Source: an uncultured Planktomarina sp. (lineage in GTDB: Bacteria > Pseudomonadota > Alphaproteobacteria > Rhodobacterales > Rhodobacteraceae). From it: a stretch of DNA of 64,000 nucleotides. The notes under the pieces were generated by a model. The model was not told where the DNA came from. It did not search any database and saw nothing but the letters and a program-made list of their open reading frames with translations. Within the stretch, counting starts at the first letter, position 1. Every line of letters starts with the position of its first letter. The position numbers and the translations under genes were made by a program. The stretch lies in contig CAJJBZ010000010.1 in assembly GCA_905182535.1 (NCBI GenBank), positions 170,382-234,381 on the forward strand, given 5' to 3'. Positions 28,759 to 39,443 of this stretch are shown one piece after another.

Positions 28759-30844
28759 CTATTCAGCGGCTATTTTGATCACAGGTTCCATGCGGGCCAA
28801 AATATCATCAGCCAAATGGCATTTTATTTGATGACCGCTGGTCAATTGACGTACCTCAGGTAAGTCAATATCGCACAATCCGCCTGGAACCTCGGCCTTC
28901 CATCCACAGCGGGTTTGGAACGGACAACCAGAAGGCGGGTTCATCGCGGATGGAATGTCGCCTTCAAGCACGATACGCTTTTTCTGGATAGAGGTATCGG
29001 CAATCGGCACGGCACTTAGCAAAGCTTCAGTATAGGGATGATAGGGCGGCTGGAACACCTGCTCAGTTGTACCCATTTCCACCACATGGCCGAGATACAT
29101 TACCAACACGCGGTCTGCTAGATAGCGCACAATCGACAGGTCATGGCTGATGAACAGCAATGTAGTTTTATGTTCGCGCTGTATTTCCATCAGCAGATCG
29201 GTGACCGCTGCTTGCACAGATACATCTAAAGCTGACACTGGCTCATCTGCTACCACAATTTTGGCATCCCCGGCAAAAGCGCGGGCAATTGCAACACGTT
29301 GTTTTTGTCCACCAGATAGTTGACGCGGCATCCGGTCAGCAAATTCATGGGGCAATTTCACCAGATCGAGAAGCTCGAGCATGCGTTCGGTACGCTCTCT
29401 GGCAGAATTGCCAATCCGAAAAAGTTCTAAAGCTCGCAAAATTTGGCTGCCGATGGTCATGGAGGGGTTGAGGGTGTCAAAGGGATTTTGGAATACCATC
29501 TGTACATCAGCAACAGTTTTGGTATCTCGGTCCTCAATGGAAACGCCTTCAATGTTTTTGCCTTCTAATAATACTTTACCCTCAGTCGCAGTCTCCAATC
29601 CCATTAAAACCTTAGCAAATGTCGACTTGCCACAGCCAGATTCGCCAACAATAGCAAGCGTTTCGGACTCGCGGGCTTCAAAGCTCAGGGTTTCATTGGC
29701 CTTCACAACCTTCTTATTGCCACCGCCAAACAGCGCATTTGCAGCCACTTCATAGTATTTTTTTAGATTTTCAATCTTGAGCATGACGCGGCCCGGTTCG
29801 GCTTTGATCTTCTGTTCTGCCAATTCCAGCGGCGCATCCCAGTCAATCTTGCTCCACTTCAGGCAGCGCGAGCCGTGGCGGTCTCCGTGTGGAACGGTAT
29901 CCATGCGGATTGGGCCTTGATCGCAATGGCCAGCCTGAAAATATTCACAGCGTGGGCCAAAGTTACAGCCATTCGGCCGCTCATGTGGCAATGGGAAATT
30001 GCCTGGAATGGCTACTAAGGGGCGGTCATTTTTATCAGCGCCGGGCAGGGGGATCGAGCGAAACAGCGCCTGCGTATAGGGGTGCTGCATTTTGTCGAAA
30101 ACATCTTCGATACGGCCCGTTTCCACTGCCTCACCAGAGTACATTACACAAATCCGGTCACAGGTTTCTAAGATCAACCCGAGATTATGCGAAATGAACA
30201 GCATTGAGGTGCCATATTTTTTGCCTAAATCTTTAACCAGTTTCACTACGGCAGCCTCAACTGTCACGTCTAACGCCGTTGTGGGTTCATCCAGAATTAA
30301 CAGGCTTGGTTTAGACATAAGTGCCATGGCAATCACATGCACGTTGCTGTTGGCCGCCCGACAAGTGATGCGGGAAGGACTTCAAAATCCGTTCTGGATC
30401 AGGAAGTTTTACATCTGTTACAACCTCCAAAGCCCGCGCATAGGCGTCTTCTTTGTTGATGCCCTCATGTATCATTGGCACTTCCATCAACTGCTGGCCT
30501 ATTCTCATCGCTGGATTGAGAGAGGCCATGGGCTCTTGATAGATCATCGCAATCTCAGAGCCACGAATCTCACGCAGATCTTCTGGGCTCATCAGACCTA
30601 AATCTTGGCCTTTGAACTTGATTGTACCGCCGACTACGCGGCCATTAACTCCTAGATCTTGCATCACGCCAAGAGCTACGGTGGATTTGCCACAACCGGA
30701 TTCGCCGACCAGACCCATGGCCTCGCCGGGTTGGACGGTGCAACTAAAGTCCATTACTGCAGGGATTTCGTTGAGCCTTGTAAAAAAGGAAATCGAAAGC
30801 TGTTTGATTTCAAGGATAGGGCTATCAGTGTCTTGCTTTATCAT
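28759..30844 (-). CDS. Oligopeptide ABC transporter, fused double ATPase subunit (one frameshift)
   Basis: About 695 residues when joined. A tandem ABC protein (DppD-DppF/GsiA type) that powers peptide or glutathione uptake. First domain: Walker A GESGCGKSTVALG, signature LSGGQQQR, Walker B LLILDEPTTALD. Second domain: Walker A GESGCGKSTFAKV, signature LSGGQKQRVAIARAFAG, Walker B IVVADEPVSALD. Each has the C-terminal oligopeptide-transporter extension with a Cys cluster (NGCNFGPRCEYF and SGCPFQTRCGW). The frame changes directly after the first signature (QQQR) near 30325-30342, by one base. It is the last gene of the four-gene operon and starts 4 bases after the permease stop. Confidence 0.92.
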
Positions 30845-30848
30845 TGAA

Positions 30849-32447
30849 TTAATCTCTCAAACTTTCTTCACGCAGCCCATCGGCCAATAGGTTTAGACCC
30901 AGCACCAAGCTCATTAAGGCAAAGGCGGGCACCAAAGGTGGGGCCAGATAAACTGAGAGTAATTTGCGCCCGGCGTTGATGGTCGTCCCCCAATCGGGAC
31001 TTTCCGACTCTAGCCCTAAGCCGAAGAAGCCGAGCGTGCCCAATAGAATGGTAGCATAGCCAATGCGCAGGCAGAAATCCACGATCAGCGGGCCACGCAC
31101 ATTGGGCAAAATTTCCCAAAGCATGATATACCAAGGCCCTTCGCCACGGGTTTGGGCTGCGGCCACATAGTCGCGCGTTTTCACGTCTAAGGTCAGGCCT
31201 CGCACAATCCGGAAGACGGTGGGGGAGTTGACGAAGACCACTGATACGAAAACTACCAATATTTCTGAGGGCACATCGAACAGATCCAAAAGCGGTGGCA
31301 AGAGTGCAATCGTCGTATCTGTCTCAGAGACCAAGCTTAAATACAGCCATAAAGCTATAATCATGATAATAGGAAGTTTTAGGGTTAAAAAATTTGGTTT
31401 CAGGCGATTTTTTGAGAACTGTGCTACTGCGATAAAAATCACTGGAAACACAAAGAGGATCACGGCCAGATAGTTTGGTAGGCCCGATTCAATGATTTCT
31501 GGTGTGACCAGAAGAAAAAATAGCAAGATTACTGGAAACGCTAAAACCATATTAGATAGGAAGCTCAACACTGTATCTAAACGTCCGCCAAAATAACCAG
31601 CTGGCAGTCCTAAAGTGATGCCGATCATAAAAGCAAAGACCGTGGCTGCGGGTGCGATCACTATTACAATACCACTGCCCACGATCGCACGGCTAAACAC
31701 ATCACGTGCAAGCGTATCGCCACCAAACAGGTAGTAGGGATAATCGTTTGCTTCTGCGCCACGCAATGGAATGCCTGGGTGTTTGTTTTTCATCCCAGAG
31801 ACTTGGCTCAACGGGTCATGGGTGGCAATCAAATCAAAGCCTGCCCCTAAAAGGGCGGTGAATACCCAGAACAATACCAAGCCGAGGCCGATCATGCCAA
31901 TAGGACTGTCGAACAATTTTCCGTAAAGGCCTAAGCTGCGCTTGAAATAGATGGAGACCGCAAAGGTGACGAGCAAGGCAATCCAGGTTGGGGTTAGTTG
32001 TTTGGAAATGGCACCGACGATGCCTGCTGTTTCAGGTACAACAAATAAACCTACAATAAAGTAGATCAAAAATAAGCAGAGGACGACATAGAACGTGCTC
32101 CAAACTAGTTTGAAAATCAGTTCAGAGGATATCTGGAATAGACCAAACCCAGTGGCCAAGCCAATTACCAGGCAGACCACCAAAGATAGCGTCATATTGC
32201 CAAGTCCTAGCATCGCAAAGGGGGGCAACCCGGTAAGACTTAAAAGCCAAAGCACAAGGCCGATCACTGCCGTTGGTCCCAACAACGCAATCGATGGCGG
32301 CGTGGGGTTCAGTAGGGTTCGCCCATCTAGGCGTGAGAACCCGCGTGCAGCGGCAGACACTGCAAAGACAAAAAAGGCAGATAGTGCAGTTAGAAACAGG
32401 GGATTGAGATAAACACCTAAGGTGCCGGTCCAGGTGAGATTTTGCAT
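30849..32447 (-). CDS. Oligopeptide ABC transporter permease, DppC-like with long N-terminal extension
   Basis: 532 residues, intact; ordinary DppC proteins are about 300. The extra N-terminal part (residues 1-195) has about five hydrophobic segments (FLTALSAFFVFAVSAAA, IALLGPTAVIGLVLWLL, FYVVLCLFLIYFIVGLF and others). The core permease follows with SPIGMIGLGLVLFWVFTALL, then DTLARDVFSRAIVGSG. The cytosolic EAA loop is RDYVAAAQTRGEGPWYIMLWEILPN. The insert at about 345-385 (KNRLKPNFLTLKLPIIMII) is also unusual. It lies between the second permease and the ATPase. The extension may alter assembly or partner binding, but I cannot assign a role. Confidence 0.88.
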   Translation of the reverse strand: MQNLTWTGTLGVYLNPLFLTALSAFFVFAVSAAARGFSRLDGRTLLNPTPPSIALLGPTAVIGLVLWLLSLTGLPPFAMLGLGNMTLSLVVCLVIGLATGFGLFQISSELIFKLVWSTFYVVLCLFLIYFIVGLFVVPETAGIVGAISKQLTPTWIALLVTFAVSIYFKRSLGLYGKLFDSPIGMIGLGLVLFWVFTALLGAGFDLIATHDPLSQVSGMKNKHPGIPLRGAEANDYPYYLFGGDTLARDVFSRAIVGSGIVIVIAPAATVFAFMIGITLGLPAGYFGGRLDTVLSFLSNMVLAFPVILLFFLLVTPEIIESGLPNYLAVILFVFPVIFIAVAQFSKNRLKPNFLTLKLPIIMIIALWLYLSLVSETDTTIALLPPLLDLFDVPSEILVVFVSVVFVNSPTVFRIVRGLTLDVKTRDYVAAAQTRGEGPWYIMLWEILPNVRGPLIVDFCLRIGYATILLGTLGFFGLGLESESPDWGTTINAGRKLLSVYLAPPLVPAFALMSLVLGLNLLADGLREESLRD

Positions 32448-32460
32448 GGATCTGGTCTCC

Positions 32461-33507
32461 TTAAGTAATGCGAATGCGGGGGTTTAAGAAGACATAGCCG
32501 ATGTCAGAGATGAGCTGCGTCAACAAAACAACAACAACACCAACCACAGAGACAGCAAGCAACAAATCTATATCGTTATTGCTGGCCGCTTGCACCAAAA
32601 CCCAGCCAAAACCTTTGAAGTTGAATAAGACTTCAACAATAACCACGCCGTTCAACAGCCATGGAATTTGCAACATGATTACGGTGAAAGGAGCAATCAA
32701 AGCATTGCGCAGCGCGTGTTTCAAAACTATATTGGCGAAGCTAACGCCCTTAAGCCGTGCGGTGCGGATATACTGCGCAGTCATGACTTCTGCCATGGAC
32801 GCACGGGTCATCCGAGCTATGTAACCCATGCCGTATAGGGCAATGGTGAGCACCGGCAGCAGAAAATTTTCGAGCGTCGCATTTTCCATAGCTGAAGTGG
32901 CTGACCCTTTGAACCATTTGAGGCCTACAGCGGATGAGGTGAAAATCGCAATGAAAATCACGCCGGAAACATATTCAGGGGTGGCGGTGGTCACAATTGC
33001 TCCCGTAGATAAAGCTCTATCAAGGCGAGAACCTTCGCGCATGCCAGCCATAATCCCAATAATTAAAGCGCTTGGTATCATCACTACCAAAACCCAAAAC
33101 ATTAGCTTCCCAGTAAGAGCAAGCCGTTTTGCGACTATCTTTGATACTGGTTCCTTGAAGCGACTAGAAAAGCCCCAATCCCCTTGGAGTACGCCGCAAT
33201 ATCTTCCAGCATCTTCCACTATAGCTCCATGATTTGAGCAGCGGCCGCGGGTCTTGCCGTCTATGCCCTCAATAACATAGCCGGGTAGAACACCGAGCCA
33301 TTCACCATAATTTTGCAGTTTACCTTGCGTATATCCCCGGTTGCCTAAAAAGCTTGCAACTTCGGCATCAGACATCCGAAAATTACCTTCGTTCTTTGCA
33401 AGTTTTTCCAAATTTGGGTAAAGATTTGTCATTATAAATACAATAAAAGTGAGGCAAATAGCTGTCAGCAGCATGACACCTGTTCTGCGTAGGATAAACA
33501 TCCCCAT
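32461..33507 (-). CDS. Oligopeptide ABC transporter permease, DppB-like
   Basis: 348 residues from the chosen start at 33507 (MGMFILRRTG), intact. First inner-membrane permease of the peptide transporter. It has an N-terminal membrane helix (GVMLLTAICLTFIVFIMTNLYP), a long periplasmic loop with two cysteines (RGRCSNHG and GRYCGVLQGDWG), and about five further helices. The EAA loop is RTARLKGVSFANIVLKHALRNAL. The start at 33507 has AGGA 9 bases upstream; 33525 and 33501 remain possible. Its stop is followed 13 bases later by the second permease. Confidence 0.93.
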   Translation of the reverse strand: MGMFILRRTGVMLLTAICLTFIVFIMTNLYPNLEKLAKNEGNFRMSDAEVASFLGNRGYTQGKLQNYGEWLGVLPGYVIEGIDGKTRGRCSNHGAIVEDAGRYCGVLQGDWGFSSRFKEPVSKIVAKRLALTGKLMFWVLVVMIPSALIIGIMAGMREGSRLDRALSTGAIVTTATPEYVSGVIFIAIFTSSAVGLKWFKGSATSAMENATLENFLLPVLTIALYGMGYIARMTRASMAEVMTAQYIRTARLKGVSFANIVLKHALRNALIAPFTVIMLQIPWLLNGVVIVEVLFNFKGFGWVLVQAASNNDIDLLLAVSVVGVVVVLLTQLISDIGYVFLNPRIRIT

Positions 33508-33560
33508 GGTGTACGTTCCTGTCATATAAATTTTTGTTCGTGGTCTTGGTTATTAAAATT

Positions 33561-33590
33561 AAGGCCACCCCCAAAATTAGGAGCGGCCTT
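33561..33590 (-). promoter_or_regulatory. Intercistronic hairpin between binding protein and permease genes
   Basis: An 11-pair stem (AAGGCC arms at both ends, two G-U pairs inside) with an AT loop, in the minus-strand transcript. It lies 16 bases after the binding-protein stop and 54 bases before the permease start. An AT-rich but not pure U tract follows. Such hairpins usually protect or partly terminate the transcript, so that the binding protein outnumbers its permease. Confidence 0.6.
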
Positions 33591-33605
33591 AATATTCACA
33601 CTTCT

Positions 33606-35255
33606 TTAAACTGCGTGGCCCCACTTATATATTTGAGGAAGGTAGGCGATGTGCATGTCAACTCCGACGAGACCTTCAACGTGGTGCCGCTGCACTAAAC
33701 GCCAATACGGCTGACAGGTAACGCCTTCGTCGATGACCAATTGCCTGTATTTTTCCCATCACAACCCTGCGTTCATCGGCGTTTGCCAAAGAGTTAGCCT
33801 CTGCCAGCAACCCGTCAAATTCGGCATTGCTCCATGCAAACTCATTCCAAGCTTCGCCTGATTTATATGCCAAACCCAGCACCTGTGTTCCCAAAGGGCG
33901 GTGGTTCCAGTTTGTTGCGGAGTAGGGAAATTTAGTCCAATCATTCCAAAAAGTGCTACCGGGCATTAAAGTGCGTTTCACTTTTATCCCTGCGTCACGC
34001 AGTTGCGCAGCTACCGAATCGCAAGTGTCTTTCCAGAAACCGGTTTCCAGGGACCGAAGCTCATGTTCAAAGTCGCCATGACCGGAAGCATCCATTAAGC
34101 TCTTTGGCCTTGGCTAGGGTTAAATGGTGCACGCATCACATCTGGATTATGCTCTGGGTGCATTGGGCCAACATGACAGTTATCTGCAGCATCGCCCAAA
34201 CCGGCATTACCTAATTCGTTCAAAACTTCATTATTAACGGCCATTGCGAGTGCTTGGCGAACCATTTTATTGTCATATGGTGCGTGACCTTGGTTTGGAC
34301 GCACGACGATCGTGGCCCCAGAAGCAACCTGTGACTTGACGAGGCCAAGGGCATCGTAAAGTTCAACAAATTCTCCAGTAGTTTCCCAGTTGAGGTCAAA
34401 CTCTTCAGCTTCAAAGCCCGCCATATGGGTTGCAGGATCACTGCCATAGTCAATGAATTCGATCCGGTCTACGTATCCGCCTTTGCCAGCGGCATAGCCC
34501 CACCATTCAAAACCTTCGTTGCGGACGATTGACGCCTTTACGCCAACTTCCAAGTTTTCTGGCAACATGAAGCCTGTACCGATTGGATTGGACACCATTG
34601 TTTCAACCGTAAACGACTTGTGTACAATCTGAGCAGGGTAATCCGCCATGCCGGGAACAATTGTAATATCTGGTTGCAACAGGTTTAGGTGAACTGTCGA
34701 GGAGTCTACAGCCACGACGGCACCTTCACGGGCCTTACCTGTTGCTTCATCGACCAAAGAGGCCATGCGGCCGGCCATGGAGTTGCCTTCAAGGCCCTTA
34801 TCGCACCAGCCAATAATATTGCGTGCAACATCGTCAGCAGTAAAATCGTCGCCATTATTCCACTTTACGCCTTCACGGATCTTCAATATATATTGGGTCG
34901 CATCAGCATTGGCTTCCCAGCTGGACAGCAACATCGGCTTGAATGATCCGTCGCTATTGTATTCTACCAGATACTCCAGCCAACCTGCTGAGAATATCGA
35001 AATCTGTGTCCAGTCATGGGTGCGTGGATCTTTCATGGCTTTGACGTCCATCTGCATACGGATGGTACCGCCCATTTTTGCATGGCCGCCAGCTTCAGCA
35101 GGGGCATCGAGGCCCAATAAGCCGTAGGCTGCAACGGTAGACACACCCAAAGCTGTGGCACGCGAGATGAATTCCCGGCGATCGAGCTTGCCGGCTTTTT
35201 CTTCTGAGGCGTACATTTCTGCAGCTGGGTGCATAAAACTATTATTTTTTGTCAT
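33606..35255 (-). CDS. Oligopeptide ABC transporter substrate-binding protein (frameshifts near the C-terminus)
   Basis: About 549 residues. Extracytoplasmic solute-binding family 5. The N-terminus DRREFISRATALGVSTVAAYGLL is a Tat-type signal. The mature part starts near EAGGHAKMGG. Family features are DPRTHDW, WEANADATQYILKIREGVKWNNGDDFTADDV, and the NKMVRQALAMAVN region. The main frame stops at 34095. The next part, HGDFEHELRSLETGFWKDTCDSVAAQLRDAG, lies in another frame, and the end QPYWRLVQRHHVEGLVG...IYKWGHAV in a further frame stops at 33606-33608. Breaks are at about 34090-34110 (probably two indels) and about 33735. The ligand is probably a peptide; the exact one is unknown. It leads the operon, with GGGAG before the start. 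Confidence 0.9.
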
Positions 35256-35613
35256 TATTATCTCCCGATGAAATCAAAAATACCTTTGATGAGGTATGAA
35301 GTAGTGCCATTTTATAGTGTTCAGATGTTTACTTTTACTGACTACTATTCATCCCCATATTGCTTCATAGCGTCAATGAAAATTTGGTTAATTTTATAAT
35401 GAAGACACCTTGCCATCGCTGTTAGCGCTAAAAATGAACTATCCAAATTAATACTGCTGAAAGCACATGTTGTGTTCCACACTTGTCCTTAAAAATAGAC
35501 GCAGTTTAAGCCTAATCCTATGCTTATAATGGATTTTATTAACCAGCGGCCAATTAACCAAGATTAATTCCTAGGATCACATGTCGACTGCACAAAGCCA
35601 TTATATAATTATT
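35256..35613. other. Intergenic region between the binding-protein gene and miaA
   Basis: About 360 AT-rich bases. It must hold the promoter of the peptide transporter operon and the 3' end of the miaA transcript. A weak ATACCT/AGGTAT hairpin lies just before the binding-protein start (about 35280-35297). I see no open frame of note and no recognisable RNA. Confidence 0.4.
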
Positions 35614-36503
35614 CTATAGGTTATGAGTTTCGAGACTGTGCCAGTGCACCATGCGTTTTCTAAACCAGGTGCGTTGGCGCTTGGCGTATTGACGGGAGGC
35701 TGTTACGGCCATTTTTTTTGCTTCTTCCAAATCTTCTGTGCCCCCGTAGGTGCGCGATCAACTCGGGTGCACCAATCGCTTGAGACGACTGTGAGCCTGG
35801 ATTCCAAGTCTTCAAGTTTGCTTGTGCCTCATCCAAAGCTCCCTCTTTGATCATCAGATCAAACCGCATTGCCAATCTGGCGTTTAACCACTCTATCGAA
35901 CTACTTAGATGTAAAGCGTCACAGCTGTCGAGCATTATTAAGGGTGGTGGGGTCTGCGCATGCCACGCCAAAATAGATTGTCCCGTGCTTGCAATACCTC
36001 CCAAGCCCGCGACACCCGCATTGGATTTTGCACATCGATCTTTGATGCGTGGCATCGTCTAACGCAGCGAGCATAACATCAGTTTCGCCTACACTTAAAA
36101 AGTGGGCAGATTGCCTGCGAATATTTTCTTTAATCGGTGGGATATCCGCTAAGCCTTCAGTCAAGGCTCTGAAATATAATCCCGTACCGCCTACTATAAT
36201 CAAGCGTTGACCAGAGGTGAGGATGGGAGTGATATCGCGCAACCAATCCCCTACTGAATAGCTCGCCTGATTTTGGACATGACCATAAAGAAAATGTGGG
36301 GCTTGTGTTTCTTCTTGCTTGCTTGGGCGCGCGGTAAGTACGCGCCAGCCACCATAAACCTGTAAAGCATCCGCATTTACGATCACGCCACCTAATTCAG
36401 CAGCAATTCTGAGCGCTAAAGCCGATTTCCCGCTAGCGGTGGCTCCAGCAATCAATATTGGACGGGCCTTATCAAGGTGTTGGACTAAGGTTTGAAACTG
36501 CAT
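35614..36503 (-). CDS. miaA: tRNA dimethylallyltransferase (frameshifted)
   Basis: About 296 residues. MiaA isopentenylates A37 of tRNAs that read UNN codons. The P-loop [15 protein letters not shown] is at residues 20-34. [19 protein letters not shown] carries the substrate Asp, and [13 protein letters not shown] follows. The first frame is lost after LDDATHQRS; the next continues with [18 protein letters not shown] to [10 protein letters not shown]. The end [26 protein letters not shown] is in a third frame and stops at 35614-35616. Breaks are near 36000-36055 and near 35735. The start at 36503 ([10 protein letters not shown]) is supported by the P-loop distance. It is divergent from pyrH. 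Confidence 0.88.
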
Positions 36504-36599
36504 TTTGGGCTTTTTCCGCTTTTTTCGTTTCAGACGTAAGACGTCATTGCTCTTACCGTAGTTTTACTACATCTTAGGCAAAATTCAAATGAGGGCACA

Positions 36600-37329
36600 A
36601 TGCACGATATTTCCGTTTCTCAGGGTCAATTCAAGCGTGTTCTATTAAAAATTTCTGGTGAGGCCCTTATGGGGGACCAGGGCTACGGACTACATCCGCC
36701 TACAGTTGAACGGATTGCCGCAGAAGTAAAAACTGTGCATTCGATGGGTGTGGAGATCTGTATGGTCATTGGCGGCGGTAATATTTTTCGTGGCCTGCAG
36801 GGCTCAGCCCAAGGTATGGAGCGCACTACTGCGGATTATATGGGTATGCTGGCCACTGTTATGAACGCGTTGGCGATGCAAAGCTCGTTAGAAGAGCAGG
36901 GGATCCATACCCGGGTGGTGTCAGCTATTCCCATGGATCAAGTGTGCGAGCCCTACATACGCAGACGGGCCGTCAGACATTTAGAAAAAAGGAAGAATTG
37001 TTATTTTTGCTGCTGGTACTGGAAATCCTTATTTTACAACTGATACTGTAGTCGATCGCGCCAGCGAAATGGCCTGTGAGGCTATCTTCAAAGGGACGCA
37101 GGTTGATGGAATTTACGATAAAGATCCTAACGTACACTTGGATGCTGTGCGCTACGACACAGTAACTTTTGATGAAGTATTGCAAAAAAACTTAAAAGTA
37201 ATGGATGCTTCTGCAATTGCTCTGGCTCGGGATAATAATTTGCCAATCATTGTTTTTTCACTATCTGAACCTGGTGGATTCAGGGGCATATTGTCGGGAA
37301 CTGGAACCTATACGAAAGTTCATGGATAA
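36600..37329 (+). CDS. pyrH: Uridylate kinase (one frameshift in an A run)
   Basis: About 243 residues. Phosphorylates UMP to UDP in pyrimidine supply, and is an amino acid kinase family hexamer. The first frame has [15 protein letters not shown] and [11 protein letters not shown], the phosphate-binding glycines. The frame breaks in GAAAAAAGG at about 36983-36988; removing one A restores [15 protein letters not shown]. The C-terminal frame has [14 protein letters not shown] and [22 protein letters not shown]. This is a typical homopolymer miscall in an essential gene. It is followed by frr 21 bases later, the standard order. Confidence 0.93.
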
Positions 37330-37350
37330 CATAAGCAAGAGAGAGTAATA

Positions 37351-37916
37351 ATGTCGGATGACCCCTTAGATATTGATGTTGATGACTTGCAACGCCGCAT
37401 GGATGGCGCAATGTCTTCACTGAAAACTGAATTTGCGTCTTTGCGTACCGGCCGCGCGAGTGGCTCTATTTTGGATCCAATTTTGGTGGATGCCTACGGT
37501 CAAATGACACCTATTAATCAGGTTGGAACAGTCAATGTGCCTGAATCGCGGATGGTTACGGTGAACGTTTGGGACAAAGGCCTTGTTGGAAAAGTTGAAA
37601 AGGCAATTCGTGAAAGTGGTTTGGAATCAACCCGCAAACCAATGGAACCATCATCATGCTGCCAATACCTGAGCTTAATGAAGAACGTCGCCGCGAGTTG
37701 ACCAAAGTGGCCGCAGGCTATGCTGAAAATTGTCGGGTATCCGTGCGCAATGTGCGTCGTGACGGAATGGATAAGATAAAAAAAGCTAAAGCCGCTGGCA
37801 TGTCTGAAGATGATCAGAAACTCTGGGAATTAGAGGTACAATCTATGACGGATGCTCAAATTAAATTGGTGGATACTTCTTTGGATGCCAAGCAAGCTGA
37901 AATAATGATGGTTTAG
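37351..37916 (+). CDS. frr: Ribosome recycling factor (one frameshift)
   Basis: About 188 residues. Splits post-termination ribosomes with EF-G. N-terminal frame: [33 protein letters not shown], the first long helix, and [18 protein letters not shown]-terminal frame: [25 protein letters not shown] and [22 protein letters not shown]. One A is missing near 37630 (AATCAAAC expected for SNPQ), which restores [12 protein letters not shown]. The length is normal. It is part of the pyrH-frr-uppS-cdsA run; uppS starts 14 bases later. Confidence 0.94.
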
Positions 37917-37929
37917 ATTGGTGCCCTGA

Positions 37930-38631
37930 ATGACACAGGTTGCGGAACATGTTGCGATAATCATGGATGGCAATGGCCGTTGGGCGCAACGGCGTGGTCG
38001 GCCGCGTCTGGTGGGGCACCATGCCGGTGCTAAAAGGGTTCGTGAAATAGTCCAGGCATGCCCAGAAGTTAGGGTAAAATATCTTACAGTTTTTGCCTTT
38101 TCCACTGAAAATTGGAAGCGTACACAGGTGGAGGTGAGTGGCCTAATGCGGCTGTTCAAGCGCTATATTAGGCGCGAAACTCAAGCTCTAATTGATGAGG
38201 GCGTGCGAGTTCGCTTCATCGGCGACCGTATTAAATTAGACGATACACTTGTGCAGTTGATGGATGAGCTTGAGCTTGTAACCTCTGAAATTCAACAATT
38301 AACCTGACGATTGCGCTGAATTATGGGGGCCGCGATGAGGTTACCCGCGCAGCGCAGCGCATGGCGCGTGAGGTGGAGGCAGGCAAACTGGCTGCACAAA
38401 GCGTGACCGCAGAAGTATTAGCAAGTTTCTTGGACACACACTTTTTGCCGGACCCCGATCTCGTAATACGCACCAGCGGTGAAGCTCGCATTTCTAACTT
38501 CTTACTTTGGCAATCGGCTTATGCGGAATATGAATTCGTTCACCTTGGCCAGATTTACGGCCTTTCAATTCACTCAGCTAATTTCTAGATTTGGAACTCG
38601 GGATCGTAGGTACGGAGCCTTAACAGCATGA
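37930..38631 (+). CDS. uppS: Undecaprenyl pyrophosphate synthase (two frameshifts)
   Basis: About 233 residues. Makes the C55 lipid carrier for peptidoglycan by cis-prenyl transfer. The family signature HVAIIMDGNGRWAQRRGRPR with catalytic Asp is at residues 7-26. LTVFAFSTENWKR is present. The frame is lost after EIQQLT near 38306 and resumes as LTIALNYGGRDEVTRAAQ. It shifts again near 38540, where the C-terminus reads FTQLISRFGTRDRRYGALTA and stops at 38629-38631. The stop overlaps the cdsA ATG as ATGA, which confirms the corrected end. It lies in the core envelope operon. Confidence 0.93.
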
Positions 38632-39443
38632 ACCAACAAAAATGGGCGGACTTACCTCTGCGTTTTATCTCTGCTTTAGTTATGTTACTCCTCTTTGCTG
38701 GATCACTTTATGTTGGCCGCACAGGTGTTTTGATGCTTGGTTTTGTAAGTGTTGTAGTGATGCTATGGGAATTAACGAGGATGTTTGGCCTGACCGGGTG
38801 GCGCTTGTTTGCTGTGACTGCTGTGGCTGTGTTGGGCTGGTTACCCATGGTGGTCGATCCTGCCATTTTGAATTCTGGATTAATGCTACCAAGTGTCTCG
38901 GGCTTTTTGACCATTCTGATTGGGAGTTCTTTGGTGAAAAAAAATAGGGGTGTCTATGTGGCCTATGGCGCACTTTTAACAGTGGGCATGCTAGCATTTT
39001 GGTATCTTGTTTTGAATTTTGGGATTGTTGGTATTGGCATTTTAGCAGTATTGGTGATTTTGTCAGATATCGGTGGATATATTGCTGGTCGCAGCATTGG
39101 TGGGGCTAAGTTATGGCCTTCTATTAGTCCCAAAAAAACTTGGAGTGGCACCATAGTAGGTTGGGTTTTGGCTATTAGTTTTGGATTTGTTTTGATGCAA
39201 TATTCTGGCGTGTATTGGATGGCTTCATTTACTTCTATTGCCCATTGGATGATACCTATATCAGTATTAGTAGTTTTTGGTGCGCAGATGGGCGATATTG
39301 CAGAGAGTTGGTTGAAACGTTGCGCTGGGGTGAAAGACAGCTCAAATCTTATTCCAGGTCATGGCGGGTTTCTGGATCGGTTTGATGGCTTTATCGGTGC
39401 TGCTGCTGTGCTCGGGATAATAACGGCATTGTTATTAGACTGA
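38628..39443 (+). CDS. cdsA: Phosphatidate cytidylyltransferase
   Basis: 271 residues, intact. Makes CDP-diacylglycerol from phosphatidate and CTP in the inner membrane. About seven hydrophobic helices, for example FISALVMLLLFAGSLYVG and IVGIGILAVLVILSDIGGYIAG. The C-terminal signature is present as GHGGFLDRFDGFIGAAA together with DSSNLIPGHGG. The start overlaps the corrected uppS stop, and the last base is shared with the dxr start. Length is normal for the alphaproteobacterial form. Confidence 0.95.
   Translation: MNQQKWADLPLRFISALVMLLLFAGSLYVGRTGVLMLGFVSVVVMLWELTRMFGLTGWRLFAVTAVAVLGWLPMVVDPAILNSGLMLPSVSGFLTILIGSSLVKKNRGVYVAYGALLTVGMLAFWYLVLNFGIVGIGILAVLVILSDIGGYIAGRSIGGAKLWPSISPKKTWSGTIVGWVLAISFGFVLMQYSGVYWMASFTSIAHWMIPISVLVVFGAQMGDIAESWLKRCAGVKDSSNLIPGHGGFLDRFDGFIGAAAVLGIITALLLD

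Noticed and set aside
28586..28831. 81-codon plus-strand frame before and over the end of the ABC ATPase gene
   Set aside because: It overlaps the conserved ATPase C-terminus and shows no motif, signal or clear ribosome binding site.
36983..37660. Programmed ribosomal frameshifting in pyrH and frr
   Set aside because: No slippery heptamer with a downstream structure that is conserved in these families, and so many genes are affected that a common technical cause is simpler.
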